Origin: Vitis vinifera
Lineage: Eukaryota > Streptophyta > Magnoliopsida > Vitales > Vitaceae
DNA: 64,000 bases
Direction of reading: 5' to 3'
Assembly (NCBI RefSeq): GCF_030704535.1
Contig: NC_081822.1
Coordinates: forward strand, 13,385,001 to 13,449,000
Shown here in pieces: positions 12,284-24,962 of the stretch. The stretch's first letter is position 1. Every line of letters starts with the position of its first letter. The translations under genes and the position numbers were made by a program. The notes beneath the pieces were generated by a model that was given only the letters and a program-made list of their open reading frames with translations, searched no databases and was not told the DNA's origin.

Positions 12284-13240
12284 AAAATAACTATGGGAGG
12301 TGGGATTAGCTTCGCTCTAGCACGCGGTAAATACAGAAATCATCCTTATCCTAAAAGCCCATTTAGTAACAAGACTTGTCTCTTCCCCACAGCATTGAAT
12401 GCGCAAACAAAATGGTAGGTGATGGAATCAGAAAGAGAGGTGAAAAGTGGAATGTGAAAATGGTGATGGGTGGTGGTTTACTTAGAGGTTGGTGGTTTGA
12501 GTGAAAGAGGTTTCCTAGTCATACGTGTGGAGAAGTGCTTTTCAGTTAGGTTTGAAGGCTTGGACTGTTTGTCTTTTTCCTACAAACTACCATTTCATTG
12601 CCGGGATGTCTCCACTCTTTTTAGCATGAATCTTTTCAATTCTAGTCTCATTTTTTCATTTATTTCTTCAATATTTTGAAATTTTCTCTTAGATTCCGTA
12701 AGATACCCCACCATTTCAAATATTAAAAAAAATAAAAATGTGTGCCTACCATTTTTGAATCATTAATTAATGGTAAGATTTGTTGTAAAATTTTTAAAGC
12801 ATTTTTCAAAAGATAATTGATAAATTTATACGTTTTTGCCTCGGGAGGTTCTGTCTTTTATATAAAATTTATTACTAGTTTTTATTTTTTTAAAACAAAA
12901 ATTAAAAATATAATCGAACAAATTAAATTATTGAATTTTTTTTTTCTAATGCTTTGAACCATTCAAATGAATGATAGAAAACAAATCACTTTTGAATCAT
13001 AGATATTTTCAGATAATCCATAAATAGTATGTTAAGATAAGAAACAAAGTCACTTTAAGTCGACTCTAAGAAAAATAAGTCACCTCATAGGCCGAATTCA
13101 AAGACTACTCTTTTTCAATTTTCATACACAAGATGGCAAGATGAGAAATTATTTATAGGTAAAATAGATAAAGACTGAATTAGTGAATTTTTTTTTTTCA
13201 CTTTTTAAAAAAGAGTGAATTATTATTATTTTTTAAAATC
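12284..13240. other. SWEET upstream and A+T-rich intergenic DNA
   Basis: Upstream flank of the SWEET gene followed by A+T-rich sequence. No gene or clear element ends were seen. Confidence 0.4.
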
Positions 13241-13735
13241 CCATAAATAGAAAATTAGGGGAGAAAAGACTAATCATTATATGTCAAATCTATGAAAAAA
13301 AACCAAATTCAAGAATACTTTTTTTTCTTAAATAAATGAAATTTAAAATGAGTATAGTATTATTTATTTATTTATTTTTTCATTATTCTCTCTAATAGAT
13401 TTTGCAATTCAAAAGAATAATAAAAAAGTACATTTAATATAATAGGAATTTTTTTAAAAAAATCCCATAAATAGAAAACTAGGGGAGAAAAGACAAATCA
13501 TTATAGGTCAAATCAAGAAAAAAACCAAATTCAAGAATACTTATTTTTTTTCTTAAATAAATGAAATTTTAAATGAATACATTATTATTATTATTATTTT
13601 CATTATTTTCTCTAATAGATTTTGCAATTCAAAAGAATCATAAAAAAGTAAATTTTATATAGTAGGATTTTTTTTAAAAAAAAATTCCCATAAATAGAAT
13701 ATTAGGAAGAAAAAACAAATCATTTTAGGTTAAAT
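13241..13735. repeat. Tandem repeat, about 224-bp period, 2.2 copies
   Basis: CCATAAATAGAAAATTAGGG-like units start at about 13241, 13465 and 13688. Each is followed by an AAATCATT...GGTCAAATC phrase. In the first two units this continues with a TCAAGAATACTT...TTCTTAAATAAATG phrase and AGATTTTGCAATTCAAAAGAA. Confidence 0.75.
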
Positions 13736-14652
13736 CTTTAAAAAAAACAAGTCATTCCATAAATAAATTTAAGATATTGCTTTTCATAAACAAGATGATA
13801 ATATTTATAAATATGAGGAAAAGTGAGATTTAACTCACTAATGCAAAAAAATATAAAAAAAAATGAACTTAAATTTTATAAGTCATACTAAAAAAAATTT
13901 AAAGCTAAAAATATAAAAATAAAAATTAACATTCACTTTGATATATACACTAGTAGAAAATATAGATTCGAGAAAGAGTTGAAAATATAATAGGAGTTGA
14001 TATTTTATTTTATTTTATTTTATAATTTTTAAGTTTTTTGTTTTAATTGGATTTAATTTTTAAGTATTTTAGTTTTAATTTTTAAAATTTCTTATTTTAT
14101 TTTTTATTAACTTAACAAAAATTTTATTCAATTTTATTAAAAAAGAAGAAGAAGAAAATGAGTGAATTTATATAATACAACATATAAAATCATTATTAAT
14201 TAGAGAATTAAATAGATTTTATTTATATCATGGATGATTTTTTTATTATATAATAAAAAATTATAACATATTTATTTGTATAATACTTTTATGAAATTAA
14301 GATAATAAATTAATTTTTTGATAATTTTATTTAATATTATGAAGTAAAAGGGTATTTCAAAAAATAATTATTTTCGAATTCATAAAAAATATATGCATTT
14401 TAAAATGAATGAAGATAAAACTGATTTATAAAAGTTGAGATTAATTTATTTTTATATTTTTTCAAATTAGCTAGTTAAAACCAGCTCTTTCCTAAATATA
14501 ATAAAAAAAGTATTAAATTATTTTTATTCAATAAAAGGACATGTGAATTACTAATTTGCCCATTTTATTTTATCTTTACCTTTCAAATTGCAAAAAATAA
14601 AATAAAAGGAGTCATAGTATTTTTAATTTGAAGTGGGAAGGAAAATAAGATA

Positions 14653-14754
14653 AATGGAAACCGAGGAGGTGAAGGATGATGAAGGGATCGAAGTGAAAGA
14701 GAAGAAGAGCAAGAAAACAGGATCCGAGGTAGGGTTTGAATTGAATGTGGGATA
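14653..14754 (+). other. Isolated 33-codon ORF, possible stranded first exon
   Basis: A short charged frame starts METEEVKDDEG and is rich in Glu and Lys. Its codon for Glu-25 is directly followed by GTAGGGTTT, which could be a splice donor. It stands alone in A+T-rich repeat DNA with no partner exon found within several kb. It may be a captured or decayed exon 1, or chance. Confidence 0.2.
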
Positions 14755-15105
14755 AGGGCATTTTAGTAATTTCATATATTAAAATTCCAAGGTGCAAGAG
14801 GGAATCTTTGGTCCAACTAGAATCCCTATGGCATGGCTGATGTAACAGAGTAGTGTTAAAAAGGCCCCAACAAAAAGGAATTTAAAAAATATTATTAGAA
14901 AAGTCTATTTTGAAAAATAAATAAAATTATTTTTTTGGACGATTACATGCTACCCTCTTTAATTTATTTTATTTTCATGCTAAACTCGTCTTTTAAAAAA
15001 ATGAGTTCAATAAAAGTTCATTTTTAAGCTCAAATTATTATCATTTATATTCAATTCATCTTCTTAAAAGATAATTTTAGACTTTTTTTTTTATTAAATC
15101 ATTTT

Positions 15106-15110
<5 letters not shown>

Positions 15111-15164
<54 letters not shown>
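15111..15164. repeat. (TA)27 microsatellite
   Basis: A perfect run of 54 bp of TA dinucleotides, followed by a run of A at about 15180-15197. A likely highly polymorphic marker. Confidence 0.97.
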
Positions 15165-15165
<1 letters not shown>

Positions 15166-15199
15166 CTTTACTTGTACCAAAAAAAAAAAAAAAAAAACA

Positions 15200-16620
15200 T
15201 AAAAAAGCGGGCCAATGAGACTCCCCTCTCTTACACATGACCGCACACAACATCATACGGTTAGCCATGACCTATGTGATGGGCAGCAACACATAATCTC
15301 CCATTTCTCATTCTGCAGGATGGAGTACACTCCAACAGAAAAACCTCTTCCAAAGGAATGCAATGGCTCTCTTTAACAGAACCCAAAATTTAATTCTACA
15401 ATCTGAAATAATAATCTGAACAATAGACAAAAAAAAAGAAAAAAAAAAGGATTTCTTCTATGAAAGGCCTACCACCACTTTGGGAATAGAATGTGTGAAG
15501 AAGGATGAATCCAATTCCAATTAGAATAGAATCATAAGCTTACCTAAAATATGTTGGCAGCCCTCTAAAATTTTGTAATCTTTTCTTGAATATTTTCGAG
15601 ATAGTGACAAATGTGGTAGGATATGATATTGTCCTACACTATCTTTATGTAAAGTGTGATGATGATGATGTGATATTGTCTTATTAACGGTGATAACCTT
15701 CAACTGAAAGGTAAATGACCTTATACTTTGCATAAGAGGTATGAACATATGATGGTAAAGTCGTAACATATCTTCTTATTGTGCCACCAAAGAAAATCAC
15801 GGCATATCTTTTGAGATGTCTAAGAATATTTACAAATTGTTTCATCTATAAAATCCTTTTTCTTTGATTGTGGATAAACTTAGAACATATAGCAAATGAT
15901 AATTACAATACAAATATCTTCACTTTTGTTGAATAGTTTGATTGGATTGAGAAAAAGAAGAATATATGATTGAGGAAGACAATTTATCCATTTTCTTTCT
16001 TTATTTTATAATAGCGATATCTAGATGGTTTTAGAACTTCCTAAAAATTACATTTTTATTTATTTATTATTTGGTTGCATCAAGTCGAGTCAACCCTGAA
16101 ATACATCACCATTATTAACATAAAAGAAACTCTACCAAGAATCTCATGTTAAACCATACAAAGAAATCATGCCTTGAAGGTTTTGCGGAATGCTACCATA
16201 TAGAATCCGAACTAACCTGAGTTCATTGTGCGTTTGAAGACGGTATGGATCTTCTAAGGGCAACGGAGGGCACCACCTCTTTCATTGTATTCTCTCAGGC
16301 AATGGGAGCGGGAGAGAGAGTGGTTGTTTTATTGTGTTCAAAAGATGTGATTAATTCAAAAGACACAAACTTAAGCCATTTTATACCCTCCTGCCTTAGG
16401 GACCATACCCATTGGTTATTGGGCTTCACGGGCCTTAGGCCCATCATCTAAAGCCCGTGATGGCATTGGGCTCTACACATTAGGTGACCCATACTCAAGA
16501 TTAAATAAAAAATTGCATGTTAAAAGATAGCTTAATCCTAAACAATGTTTAATATATTGTCGGTCCACATATATTTTATCAAACCCATGAAGAATGTCAC
16601 TAAAATATTGTAAAAGTGAC
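15200..16620. other. Intergenic sequence, no gene assigned
   Basis: Mixed composition with no recognisable protein. A short compositionally distinct stretch around 16380-16480 has a GGGCTTCACGGGCC...AGCCCGTGATGG inverted pair. Confidence 0.4.
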
Positions 16621-16623
16621 TAA

Positions 16624-17343
16624 CAGGATATTCGATAAATCAACTTAATAATTTAATGACTTAATTTAAGTCGTTAAATAGATTAAACATATTTGACAAA
16701 ATGACTTTAAGTATTAAATCAAAATAATTAATTTATTATCGATCTCAAATCTTTTTTACCTTATTTTCTCATATTATAGAATTATGATTTAGATTCATTA
16801 CTTATTTTTATAATAATATTTTATAGTTATCTTATGCATCAATAATGCTTAAATATGAATGTTTTATAAATAAATTTATTACTTAAAATTAATGAAAATA
16901 ATTATGAGTTAAAATGATGAAGATAAATATTAGTTAAATTCACAAGGGTAAATGCATTAATTTAATGATTAAAGTTAGATTTTAAGTGAAATTATTCTTA
17001 AATGGTTAACTTAAAGCTTTATTACTTATTTTTTTATTTTAAGTATTAAGGTTGTTTAATAAAATTAATTAAAAATTTATTCTAAATCATCAAATTGACA
17101 TATTTATCCTTATAAGTTATAACTAGGATAAAGGAGATTGAATAATAATAGAGGTCGTAAAGTAGTGAAAGAAATCATAAAGATAATTAGGACAAATGAG
17201 GATAAAAAGATAAAATGAAGATGTTAGACTTAAAAATAAGTTAATTATTTTTACTTATTACTTAAAATTATTTTTGATTTTGAATCGTACCATTAAGTTT
17301 TTAAGTCACTTTAAGTTATTAAATTAGTTTATCAAATACGCAC
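16624..17343. mobile_element. PIF/Harbinger-like non-autonomous element, 720 bp
   Basis: Imperfect inverted ends: the left end has GATATTCGATAAATCAACTT and the right end, reverse-complemented, has GTATTTGATAAACTAATTT. Both continue into AATAATTTAATGACTTA-like sequence. A TAA triplet flanks both sides (16621-16623 and 17344-17346), the target size of PIF/Harbinger elements. There is no transposase; the interior is A+T rich. Confidence 0.6.
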
Positions 17344-17479
17344 TAAAAATGAGAACAATATGAATATGAACAAGGCATAAAATTCGAAAAGACACTTTTT
17401 CTATTTTATTATCTTTGTATAATTTATAACAAAAGGAAAAGTTTACAAAAGTATTGGTAAGAATATTGCAAATGAAATT

Positions 17480-20400
17480 GCTAAAATTCACTCAACCAAG
17501 CATTAATGCCCAAACCGCTGCAGTGTGGAAAAGGAATTCATCAGTTAAACCCACCATATTTAAATTGTTGAGAGCTTCAAAGTAGGATCTCAGAAGTGTT
17601 GTTTTCTACAGGTTTCTTTTTCTGATCATGTGAGGGCCTCCACTGTGTCACATCCATGCTTTGGCTTTCAGAGCTTGTGAATCCCTCGAGAGGGGAGTAG
17701 CCTCCAAAGTTGAATGAGAAGAGGACAAATGATTTGATATTCTTTTTAGGGAAAATAATTAGACTTCCTCCCAACCCACCTGTGTCCACACATTATGCAC
17801 ACATCACTGAAGAAAAAAGAGGCAAATATCAGAACTTCTTTTTCAAAGGTTGGTGGGTTATTCCTTTGAATTTGCATCATTGAGTTTGCTATTAGGATCA
17901 TTCTTAATATTGCTAAGCTAATCTTTTCACATTCCTATTGGGAAAACCCGCCTTTTCATTAACCTTATCGGATCTTATGCTGATCTTTCAGATGGCTCTC
18001 TTTTAATCAGCATCTCTTTCTCCCTTTAGCAAACTAACTATCGATTAGTTCTTTGATTTCAGGATTAGTGTTTTCCCTTTAAGAAAAAAAGGAAAAAGGA
18101 AAGAACATGTGCTATTCTCATTCCTTTTCATAGGTAGGTAAGACAAGCTAGGCATGTGTTAGCACTCAGTGAGGATGGTGCTGAGGCCAATGATAGAGAA
18201 AGATCACTCCTGCAGATGGACACAGATTGAGTAAGTTCCCTGAATTCAATATCCATGCCTTCAGTTCATTAGCAAAAGTGGTACAATGAAAGCAATGAAC
18301 CCACAAATTTAGAAAATTATTTTACCTTCTTTTCAAATTATAGGGAATGGGCTTTCTGTATTCTAGTTTCATTTATTAGAAAGTTATGGGAAATGTTAGA
18401 AATCATCACATATTTATATGCTTTGTGGTATAAAAAAGATAGACAAGATTAGATGGTCACTCCGCTGATGTAACTCCAGTGGAATTTTTTAAAGAATATT
18501 AGCATGTGAGAGGAGCCTAGCCAAGGATACAGACCCATATCTTCATGCAATTTCTAGATGCATTGGGGTTGGGGTCCCAGGCCTAGAGGCATCTTCCATT
18601 TCAGTCCAAAACAAGAGCTTGTGAGGGTGTGTCTCCCATCAAATCCTTTGTCATCAATGCCCTCACAGACAACTTCATTTTCATATTGCCACTTCCTCAT
18701 TCTCAGAATTGACCACCCTCCCTTTCCATCACAAGTAGCCAAGTAGGCACCATTTGGAACCCATATTCTCTGCAAAATCACTAAAGAAAATGCAGGCTTT
18801 TCATGGTTATACTAGGAAAGCCTGTTGAGTACTCCAAAGGAAAGAAAATTTTTCTCCAAACAGCCCACCCTCAAAAGGAGATATTGTCTACCCTTGTCAC
18901 CGTGGCAAAGACCAGAATACCAGGCTCTGTGATAAGGAACCATGAACTTTTAACTTCGAGTGATTGGCAGTGGGTATGTCTGTGCCTCTTGAACTTTTAT
19001 GATGCCCACCTTTTGGTTTGACAAAATGGAGACCAACCTCAATCAAGTTAGTTCTATGTTTGGGTCTTGGGAAAGTTGGTTCACCCTCAAAATAACATAC
19101 CTAATTGAATTAAACCATTTTGGTTCTCATCTTGAGAATGATTTTGCCAATAATACCATCATCCACTGCTTAGCTTTTATATAGATTGATCCGAATTTCC
19201 CCATTCATTTTGCTTTTTTACAAAAATTTGACAAAACAACAGTCTATGCCAAACTTCCACAATCATGAGGGAGGCTCATGGACTGAAATGTAGTAGGTAA
19301 ACTAGCCATGGGGGGTAAAGAGCCCTCCTCTCTGTGTTCACTCTACTCATAAGGACCCATCACAGTCATTGTATTATAGGGGGCTGGTATTGAAGTTTTG
19401 AAGGCTACACTGCCTTCTTGTGAAGGGCTCTTTAAGTTGAAAGAGCATACAAGGGTCTGTCCTAGCCAAGGTTTGGCCACATACAGAAACCGCAGGCATT
19501 AATGATTCTACAGAAGATAGAGATGAAGCTTATGGCCAACAAAATCACGAATACTTTCCGTGTATGGAGCATATATAGTCTTCAAATCAAACTTGTGGAC
19601 GCAAGCTTAGCTGCCATTAATGAGGTTCTCCTTTCCTCTTATTTTATATTTTTGGGCAATTCTTGGTGCCCTGTGAGCTAGGTCAAGTGCAGATGAAAAT
19701 TAAGTGACAACAGGTTACTTTTCTTCTCCCTTCTTTATGACTCGTTTGGTAATGAAGCTTAGCCACTTCAACAGGGGGGAAGTTCAGTTTGACATAATTT
19801 TGAGCCCAGAGATCCTGAAAGGACCTGAACTTGAAGGTAGGCAGGCATGAACAATGGTCAGAAACCATGTGACAATTGCCAACAAAATCTTTTACGTTGT
19901 CCGCGTCTGCATTTTCACTTTCATATCAGCCAAAAGTTGTTGAGTAGGCTGATATGTTCCCCCAGATACGTGAATCAATAGGCTGCTTTCTTCCCATTAT
20001 TCTAGAGTGTTTTTCCATCTCCTCTCTTTAATTTACTTCGATGTTATACACAAATTCACTTAGTTTTCCAGTGAGGTTATTCAAATGAAAGCCACTTTCT
20101 TTCTTCCTTCACATCCCTTGCTGTCAAGGAATCCATATGATGGATTTGAGGGACTTACTTTGTTTGTTTCTGTGTTGTGTTATGGCACAGGTCGTCTTTC
20201 TCGGCCTCCAGTAGTCCCACCACACATTTCCTGTGCTACTTGGCACCACTCCTGACTTATGTCATTAAGGCCATGAGGTTTTGGAGGTTCGCATTGTCGT
20301 CAGGCAGGAAAAGCAGCCAAGGTGCATGGAACTTGGGACCATATACCTCATGTCTCTTGTTCGCTTTCGCTTTCCAGTCACCAATAGATTCCGTAACCGA

Positions 20401-20560
20401 ATTGATTGAACAGATTGCTTCTGGTGTTAGAACAAAACAGCATCACATACAAATAACCAATCTCCACGACACATGCATAATTAACTCTCTTCATCCAATA
20501 ATTTGTTTGCGTAAGTAATAATTGGAAGGCGACTTTTAGACACCCTCAAGCAGAATTTTG
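17480..20560. other. Less repetitive, higher-G+C region, possible decayed gene or lncRNA
   Basis: This 3-kb stretch lacks the A/T runs of its surroundings and has exon-like patches but no full gene. One patch is a plus-strand frame at about 18141-18232 (RQARHVLALSEDGAE..., ending in TGA). Others are the minus-strand patches listed separately at 18554-18970 and a minus-strand open frame at 19683-19868 with KLNFPPVEVAKLHYQ. None was recognised. It could be a gene relic or a non-coding transcript. Confidence 0.3.
18554..18970 (-). pseudogene. Two possible exons of an unrecognised, probably broken gene
   Basis: A minus-strand open frame at 18769-18554 begins right after a TTTTGCAG acceptor-like site (RIWVPNGAYLATCDGKGGW...) and ends in TAG. 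Upstream, a frame of about 35 codons ending at 18892 (...SSWFLITEPGILVFATVTR) is followed by GTAGAC, a possible donor, and joins in phase. No start codon or further exons were found. I do not recognise the product; the splice model is a guess. Confidence 0.2.
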
Positions 20561-22620
20561 TGTTGCAAAGCTAGAGTAATACAAAAGTTATGATTACACA
20601 AGAGGTTCAACGAAGCTGAACCAATCCTAAAAGAAGGCTGCAGTTCCTGGATTAGAACTGTTTTCATCCTTTCTCAACAACCAACGTTGAATTTTGAATT
20701 TTGATATACAATCAACATTGAACACCAAAGTGTTGTGTGTACCACTTGGCTCTTGCCCATCACTTCATTCTATTTCAAAATGAAATAATCATCACCTGGG
20801 ATGAATTTTTGTTCAGAATGGAATAGCATCTTACAATATTTTTCTTGTAGTTGCATCATATTCATGCATTGATTCCACCAAAAATGATAACACCCAACAA
20901 GAAAAGAACAAAAAGAAACTGATATTGAACATAACAAGAAGGACGATTTCATCCACACAATCCTCAAGGAAATGTGAAAGAATCAGATTTTGCCACCTTG
21001 TCAGACAAATCGTCACCATTGATCCGAAACGAGAAAATCATTGACATTGACAATAACTGAGGAACCATAACAGACACTGAAATTGGAGAGGGTTGAAGGA
21101 CAGGCAAGGATTGAGACTCAAAAGCAATGGATGGCTGATTTGTTCCCCTACAGATGAATACAAAATAGTGATGAACCAATAGTAGAATAGAGGATTTATT
21201 GGGTGGGAAGGAAATTTTGAAACAGTTGCAGAACCATTCATGCTACAGTTAGAAGACAAACAACCTAAAAGAACCGGTAGAAATGCCAGGGAGAATTGTG
21301 TTTTGGAACCAACAAGGCCCAAAAATTAAAATTTGACCCATAAAAATTGCATAATTGATGGAAAAGATGTAAAATATGAAGAGACCAATATACCCTTCAA
21401 AACTATTTTGAGTATTTTCTAACACAATGTTTGACAAACTTTTTTATCTTAATTTTTTTTTAATAATCATTTTGAAAATTTATTATTTTTAGAAAACTAA
21501 TTTTTTTAAAAAATATATTCTAAAAATATATCATTTAAAAATAATAATTTTGACATATTTTTTAGTTATTTTTTATATACACAATTTTAAATATATATAT
21601 TTTCCAAGATGTTTTATTTTTAAATAATAATAATAATTTTATTTTTATTTTTATTGGAAAATGGTGTATTTTTTTCCAAATCATTAAATTAAATTTTATT
21701 GAGGTTTACAAAAGAAATAAAATTTAAATTAATGCTTTTCTACTCTTTTTTTTCATAGTCAATAAATGTCATTTTTGGAAAGATAAAAAATCAATATCCT
21801 TCTTCTCAATTTTCATACTTCCTCTAGGTCTTGGGCTTAAATGATGAACTTATATGGACCAAAGCTTAATTTTTGAGTCCAACTAGGTTCAAAACACAAT
21901 TCCCAAAATTATTTTCACACAGTTACATTTGACAGTGTAGCAAACCTCTCAGATGAAATCATCCACTGAAAATAAAATAAAATACAAATCTAGATATGGT
22001 TACAGGTGCCCATGTTGTCTTTCCCAGTCAGAGATTTGATCCTCTCAAAATTGCTCCTACTTATATGCTTGAAAAAGGCTTAAGAGGAAGCAAAACCAAA
22101 CTAATGGTATCACAATTGCACACAGAAACTCAAAAGCTCCTTTGCCAAGAAGCCAAATGGAGTTGTTTCCATCTCTGTTGCATTCTTGTAATGAGACTGT
22201 GCCCAACAGAAGACCACAAGTTAAATTACTTGTCCAATCTGTAAGAAAATGTAGCATTCCTTTACAACAATTACTTTTTCACTGCCCACAGTTCTTTCCA
22301 TGCTAAGTGCCCACAATCCCATTTGCTAGATACATCAATTCAGAAATTTAGTCATCCATGCATAAAAATGCAGTTTCACCAGGGCAAAGTTCCTCTTCCT
22401 TCACCCTAAATTAGATTTTTCAATTCAATTTCCATATTATATCACCCATCTCGTGAAATACCTTCTCATTTTACTATACTGCAATATAAGTTTTCCCATT
22501 CTTGAAAGCAGCCAAAAAGTGCCTGCTTTCACATGGCAATTTGCTCAAAAGGTGATATATAATTTCATTATTCATCCTTCTTATTTGCCACTCTTTAAAT
22601 CATCCACCATGGGGTAAACA
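20561..22620. other. Intergenic and probable 3' flank of the PPR gene
   Basis: No convincing gene. A minus-strand open frame at 20964-21170 (NQPSIAFESQSLPVLQPSP...) has protein-like composition but no recognised family, start or partner. Positions 21430-21760 are A+T rich. The stretch from about 22260 to 22635 is the likely 3' untranslated region of the minus-strand PPR gene. Confidence 0.35.
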
Positions 22621-22635
22621 TCCTTACTGCAATAG

Positions 22636-24480
22636 TCATTGTGATATTCTTATAGCACAATCACATTCAACTTTCAACTGTCCATTTAAACAAACCAAAG
22701 CTCTATAAATTTCCTTCCTTTGCACATGCCGTGTATCCTTAGCTAGAAATTCATGGACCCTGTTCCCTACTTGGATTGAGCTACAACCAGGTACTTTTTC
22801 CATTCTTTGCTGTCTCATTGCTACCCGAAAGCTCAAGACATCTTCCCACCGTCCAAATGAAGCACTCAAATTTGAAACCAAAGTTAAATAGCTGGGATTT
22901 GAAGGCTCCTGATCCATAATTTTCTCAGTCACGGATTTTAACAAATCTCCATTTCCATGAATCTTACAACAAAATAACAAAGTGGCCCAAATGACAGCAT
23001 TTGGCTTCAAATGCATTCTTGCTGTGAATCTGACTGCTTCTTCTAACTTCCCTGCTCGACCAAGAAGATCAACCATGCAACCATAATGCTCAATTCGGGG
23101 TTTAATACCAAATTCTTGCACCATTTGATCAAATACCCTTTTACCTTCTTCCACCAGACCTCCATGAGTGCAAGCTGACAGAACAGCAATGAAGATAACA
23201 TCATCTGGTTTTGTTCCTTCTAGACACATCTTATCAAAGAGATTTATGGCTTCTCTACATTTCCCATTAACCGCAAGCCCTGAAACCATTGTTGTCCATG
23301 TGATTATACATCTTTTAGACATATGATGAAACACTTCTTTTGCATTTTCTACATCTCCACATTTTGCAAACATGTCTATCAAAGCATTGCCTAATGGAAT
23401 TGACAAGTGAAGCTTGTTTTTCTTAATATATGAATTGATCCACTTCCCATGTTCAAGAGACCCCAAATGAGCACAGGCAGACAGTATACTGATCAAAGTA
23501 GTCTGGTCAGGCCTGCACTCACCATTGATTAACATATGATGAAATACACACAGAGCTTGATCAAACTCATGGTTGTGAACATAACCTGAAATCATAGCAT
23601 TCCATGAGACCACATTTTTAACTGGCATATGATTGAAAATGTTTTCTGCAGATTTAAGATCTCCATTTGTTGCATATCCTGAAATCATGGCCGTCCAGGA
23701 AACCACAGTTTTCTCAGGCATCTGATAAAAAATAGACTGTGCAGCCCTCACATCACCAATCCTTACATATCCAGAAATCATTGAATTCCAAGAAACCTCA
23801 TTTCTCAGTGGCATCTGCTCAAAGACAGAATGAGCTAACTCCATGTTCCCAGCCTTAGACAGCCCACAAACAACAGAATTCCACGTCACAATGTTCCGCT
23901 CTGGCATCTTATCCAACAACCCTATTGCAGATTGTATCTCCCCACGAGTCATATAAGCACTAATCATAGAATTCCATGAAATAACATCTCGTTCAGGCAT
24001 TTCCTCAAATACCCGGTAAGCAGAACCTAAATTCTCACTGCAGTTTGCATAGAAACCCAAAAGGGAATTCTGAACAAACACACTAGAACCAAAACCCAAC
24101 TTCAAAATTTCACCATGTATCACTCTACCATCTTCCAAGGCTTGTGAGGTTTCAAAACATTTAAGAAGGAAGGTAAAGGTAAAACTATTGGCCTCAACCA
24201 TCAACGCCTTCATTCGACTATATACACGCAATGCCTCTTTATGAGTCTGTCCTATCAAACATTTAATCATAGTATTATAAGCAATAACATTTGGATTACT
24301 AAAATTTTGAAATATGCTCACCGCATAATCGAGTAAATTGAAAGCGGAGGAGACAGTGATCAGTTTCGGTAGCATAAAATCGCTATGCTGGAGGCCATGT
24401 ATGAAAATCTGAAGATGGGTTTGCTTCAGTTCTCGGATATTCTTGCAGTGTTGTAGGATCCGGAGCATTTTCTGCTCCAT
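22636..24480 (-). CDS. PLS-class pentatricopeptide repeat protein, E subgroup, intronless
   Basis: One uninterrupted frame of 614 residues, typical of plant PPR genes. The middle carries a row of 31-residue S-type motifs (repeated VVSWNAMISGY-like helices with MPER/MPVKN spacers), followed by longer P/L motifs (RPDQTTLISILSACAHLGSL, NALIDMFAKCGD). The C terminus has the E and E+ signature (PNAVIWATLLFCCKIHGN..., VPGCSSIQVGNRVHEF, ending soon after EIYRAL) and no DYW deaminase domain. Such proteins bind single-stranded RNA in mitochondria or plastids, often to guide C-to-U editing; target and organelle cannot be read here. It is divergently oriented to the next PPR gene. Confidence 0.93.
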   Translation of the reverse strand: MEQKMLRILQHCKNIRELKQTHLQIFIHGLQHSDFMLPKLITVSSAFNLLDYAVSIFQNFSNPNVIAYNTMIKCLIGQTHKEALRVYSRMKALMVEANSFTFTFLLKCFETSQALEDGRVIHGEILKLGFGSSVFVQNSLLGFYANCSENLGSAYRVFEEMPERDVISWNSMISAYMTRGEIQSAIGLLDKMPERNIVTWNSVVCGLSKAGNMELAHSVFEQMPLRNEVSWNSMISGYVRIGDVRAAQSIFYQMPEKTVVSWTAMISGYATNGDLKSAENIFNHMPVKNVVSWNAMISGYVHNHEFDQALCVFHHMLINGECRPDQTTLISILSACAHLGSLEHGKWINSYIKKNKLHLSIPLGNALIDMFAKCGDVENAKEVFHHMSKRCIITWTTMVSGLAVNGKCREAINLFDKMCLEGTKPDDVIFIAVLSACTHGGLVEEGKRVFDQMVQEFGIKPRIEHYGCMVDLLGRAGKLEEAVRFTARMHLKPNAVIWATLLFCCKIHGNGDLLKSVTEKIMDQEPSNPSYLTLVSNLSASFGRWEDVLSFRVAMRQQRMEKVPGCSSIQVGNRVHEFLAKDTRHVQRKEIYRALVCLNGQLKVECDCAIRISQ

Positions 24481-24962
24481 TACCGGAATAGCTTCAAAAT
24501 ACAGTTAATTTAGTTTATTCTCAAGAAAACCATTAGGAGGGGCATTTTCGTTATTAAGTAGGGAAATATGGGCATTTGTTAAGAGATGAACCATATTATG
24601 TTGGCCAACTTAAAATTGCAATGTGATTTAGTGCATGGACCAATGGATAAAATTAAATATTTTCAGATATAAATCTTTATTAAATATTTTTCAATATCTA
24701 TATACATATTTAAAAATTATTATTTAAAATATAAGTTGAGTTATTTTTTGAAAAATAATTTTCAAGTAATTTTTAAAATTTTAAGTTATTTCTATACAAT
24801 TTTAAAATTTAAAGTCCTATTTGATAATCGACTTTTAAAATAGTTTTTTTTTATTTTTTTAAAGAAAAAACAAAAAATTACGTTTAATAATAAGAAAATA
24901 AAAAACAATTTTTTTTTGTTTTTAAAAACAGAAAATATGTGATTTTTAGTTAACATAGTTTA
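24481..24962. other. Upstream flank of the minus-strand PPR gene
   Basis: Short promoter-proximal segment, then A+T-rich sequence up to the inserted element. No TATA box was confidently chosen. Confidence 0.4.

Noticed and set aside
18500..18540. Possible miR169-like site (TAGCCAAGGAT)
   Set aside because: Only the first 11 bases resemble the microRNA, the remainder does not, and no complementary passenger arm was found nearby.
20177..20518. 113-codon plus-strand frame
   Set aside because: No recognisable domain, composition is not clearly coding, and no neighbouring exon fits; left within the unassigned 17.5-20.6 kb region.
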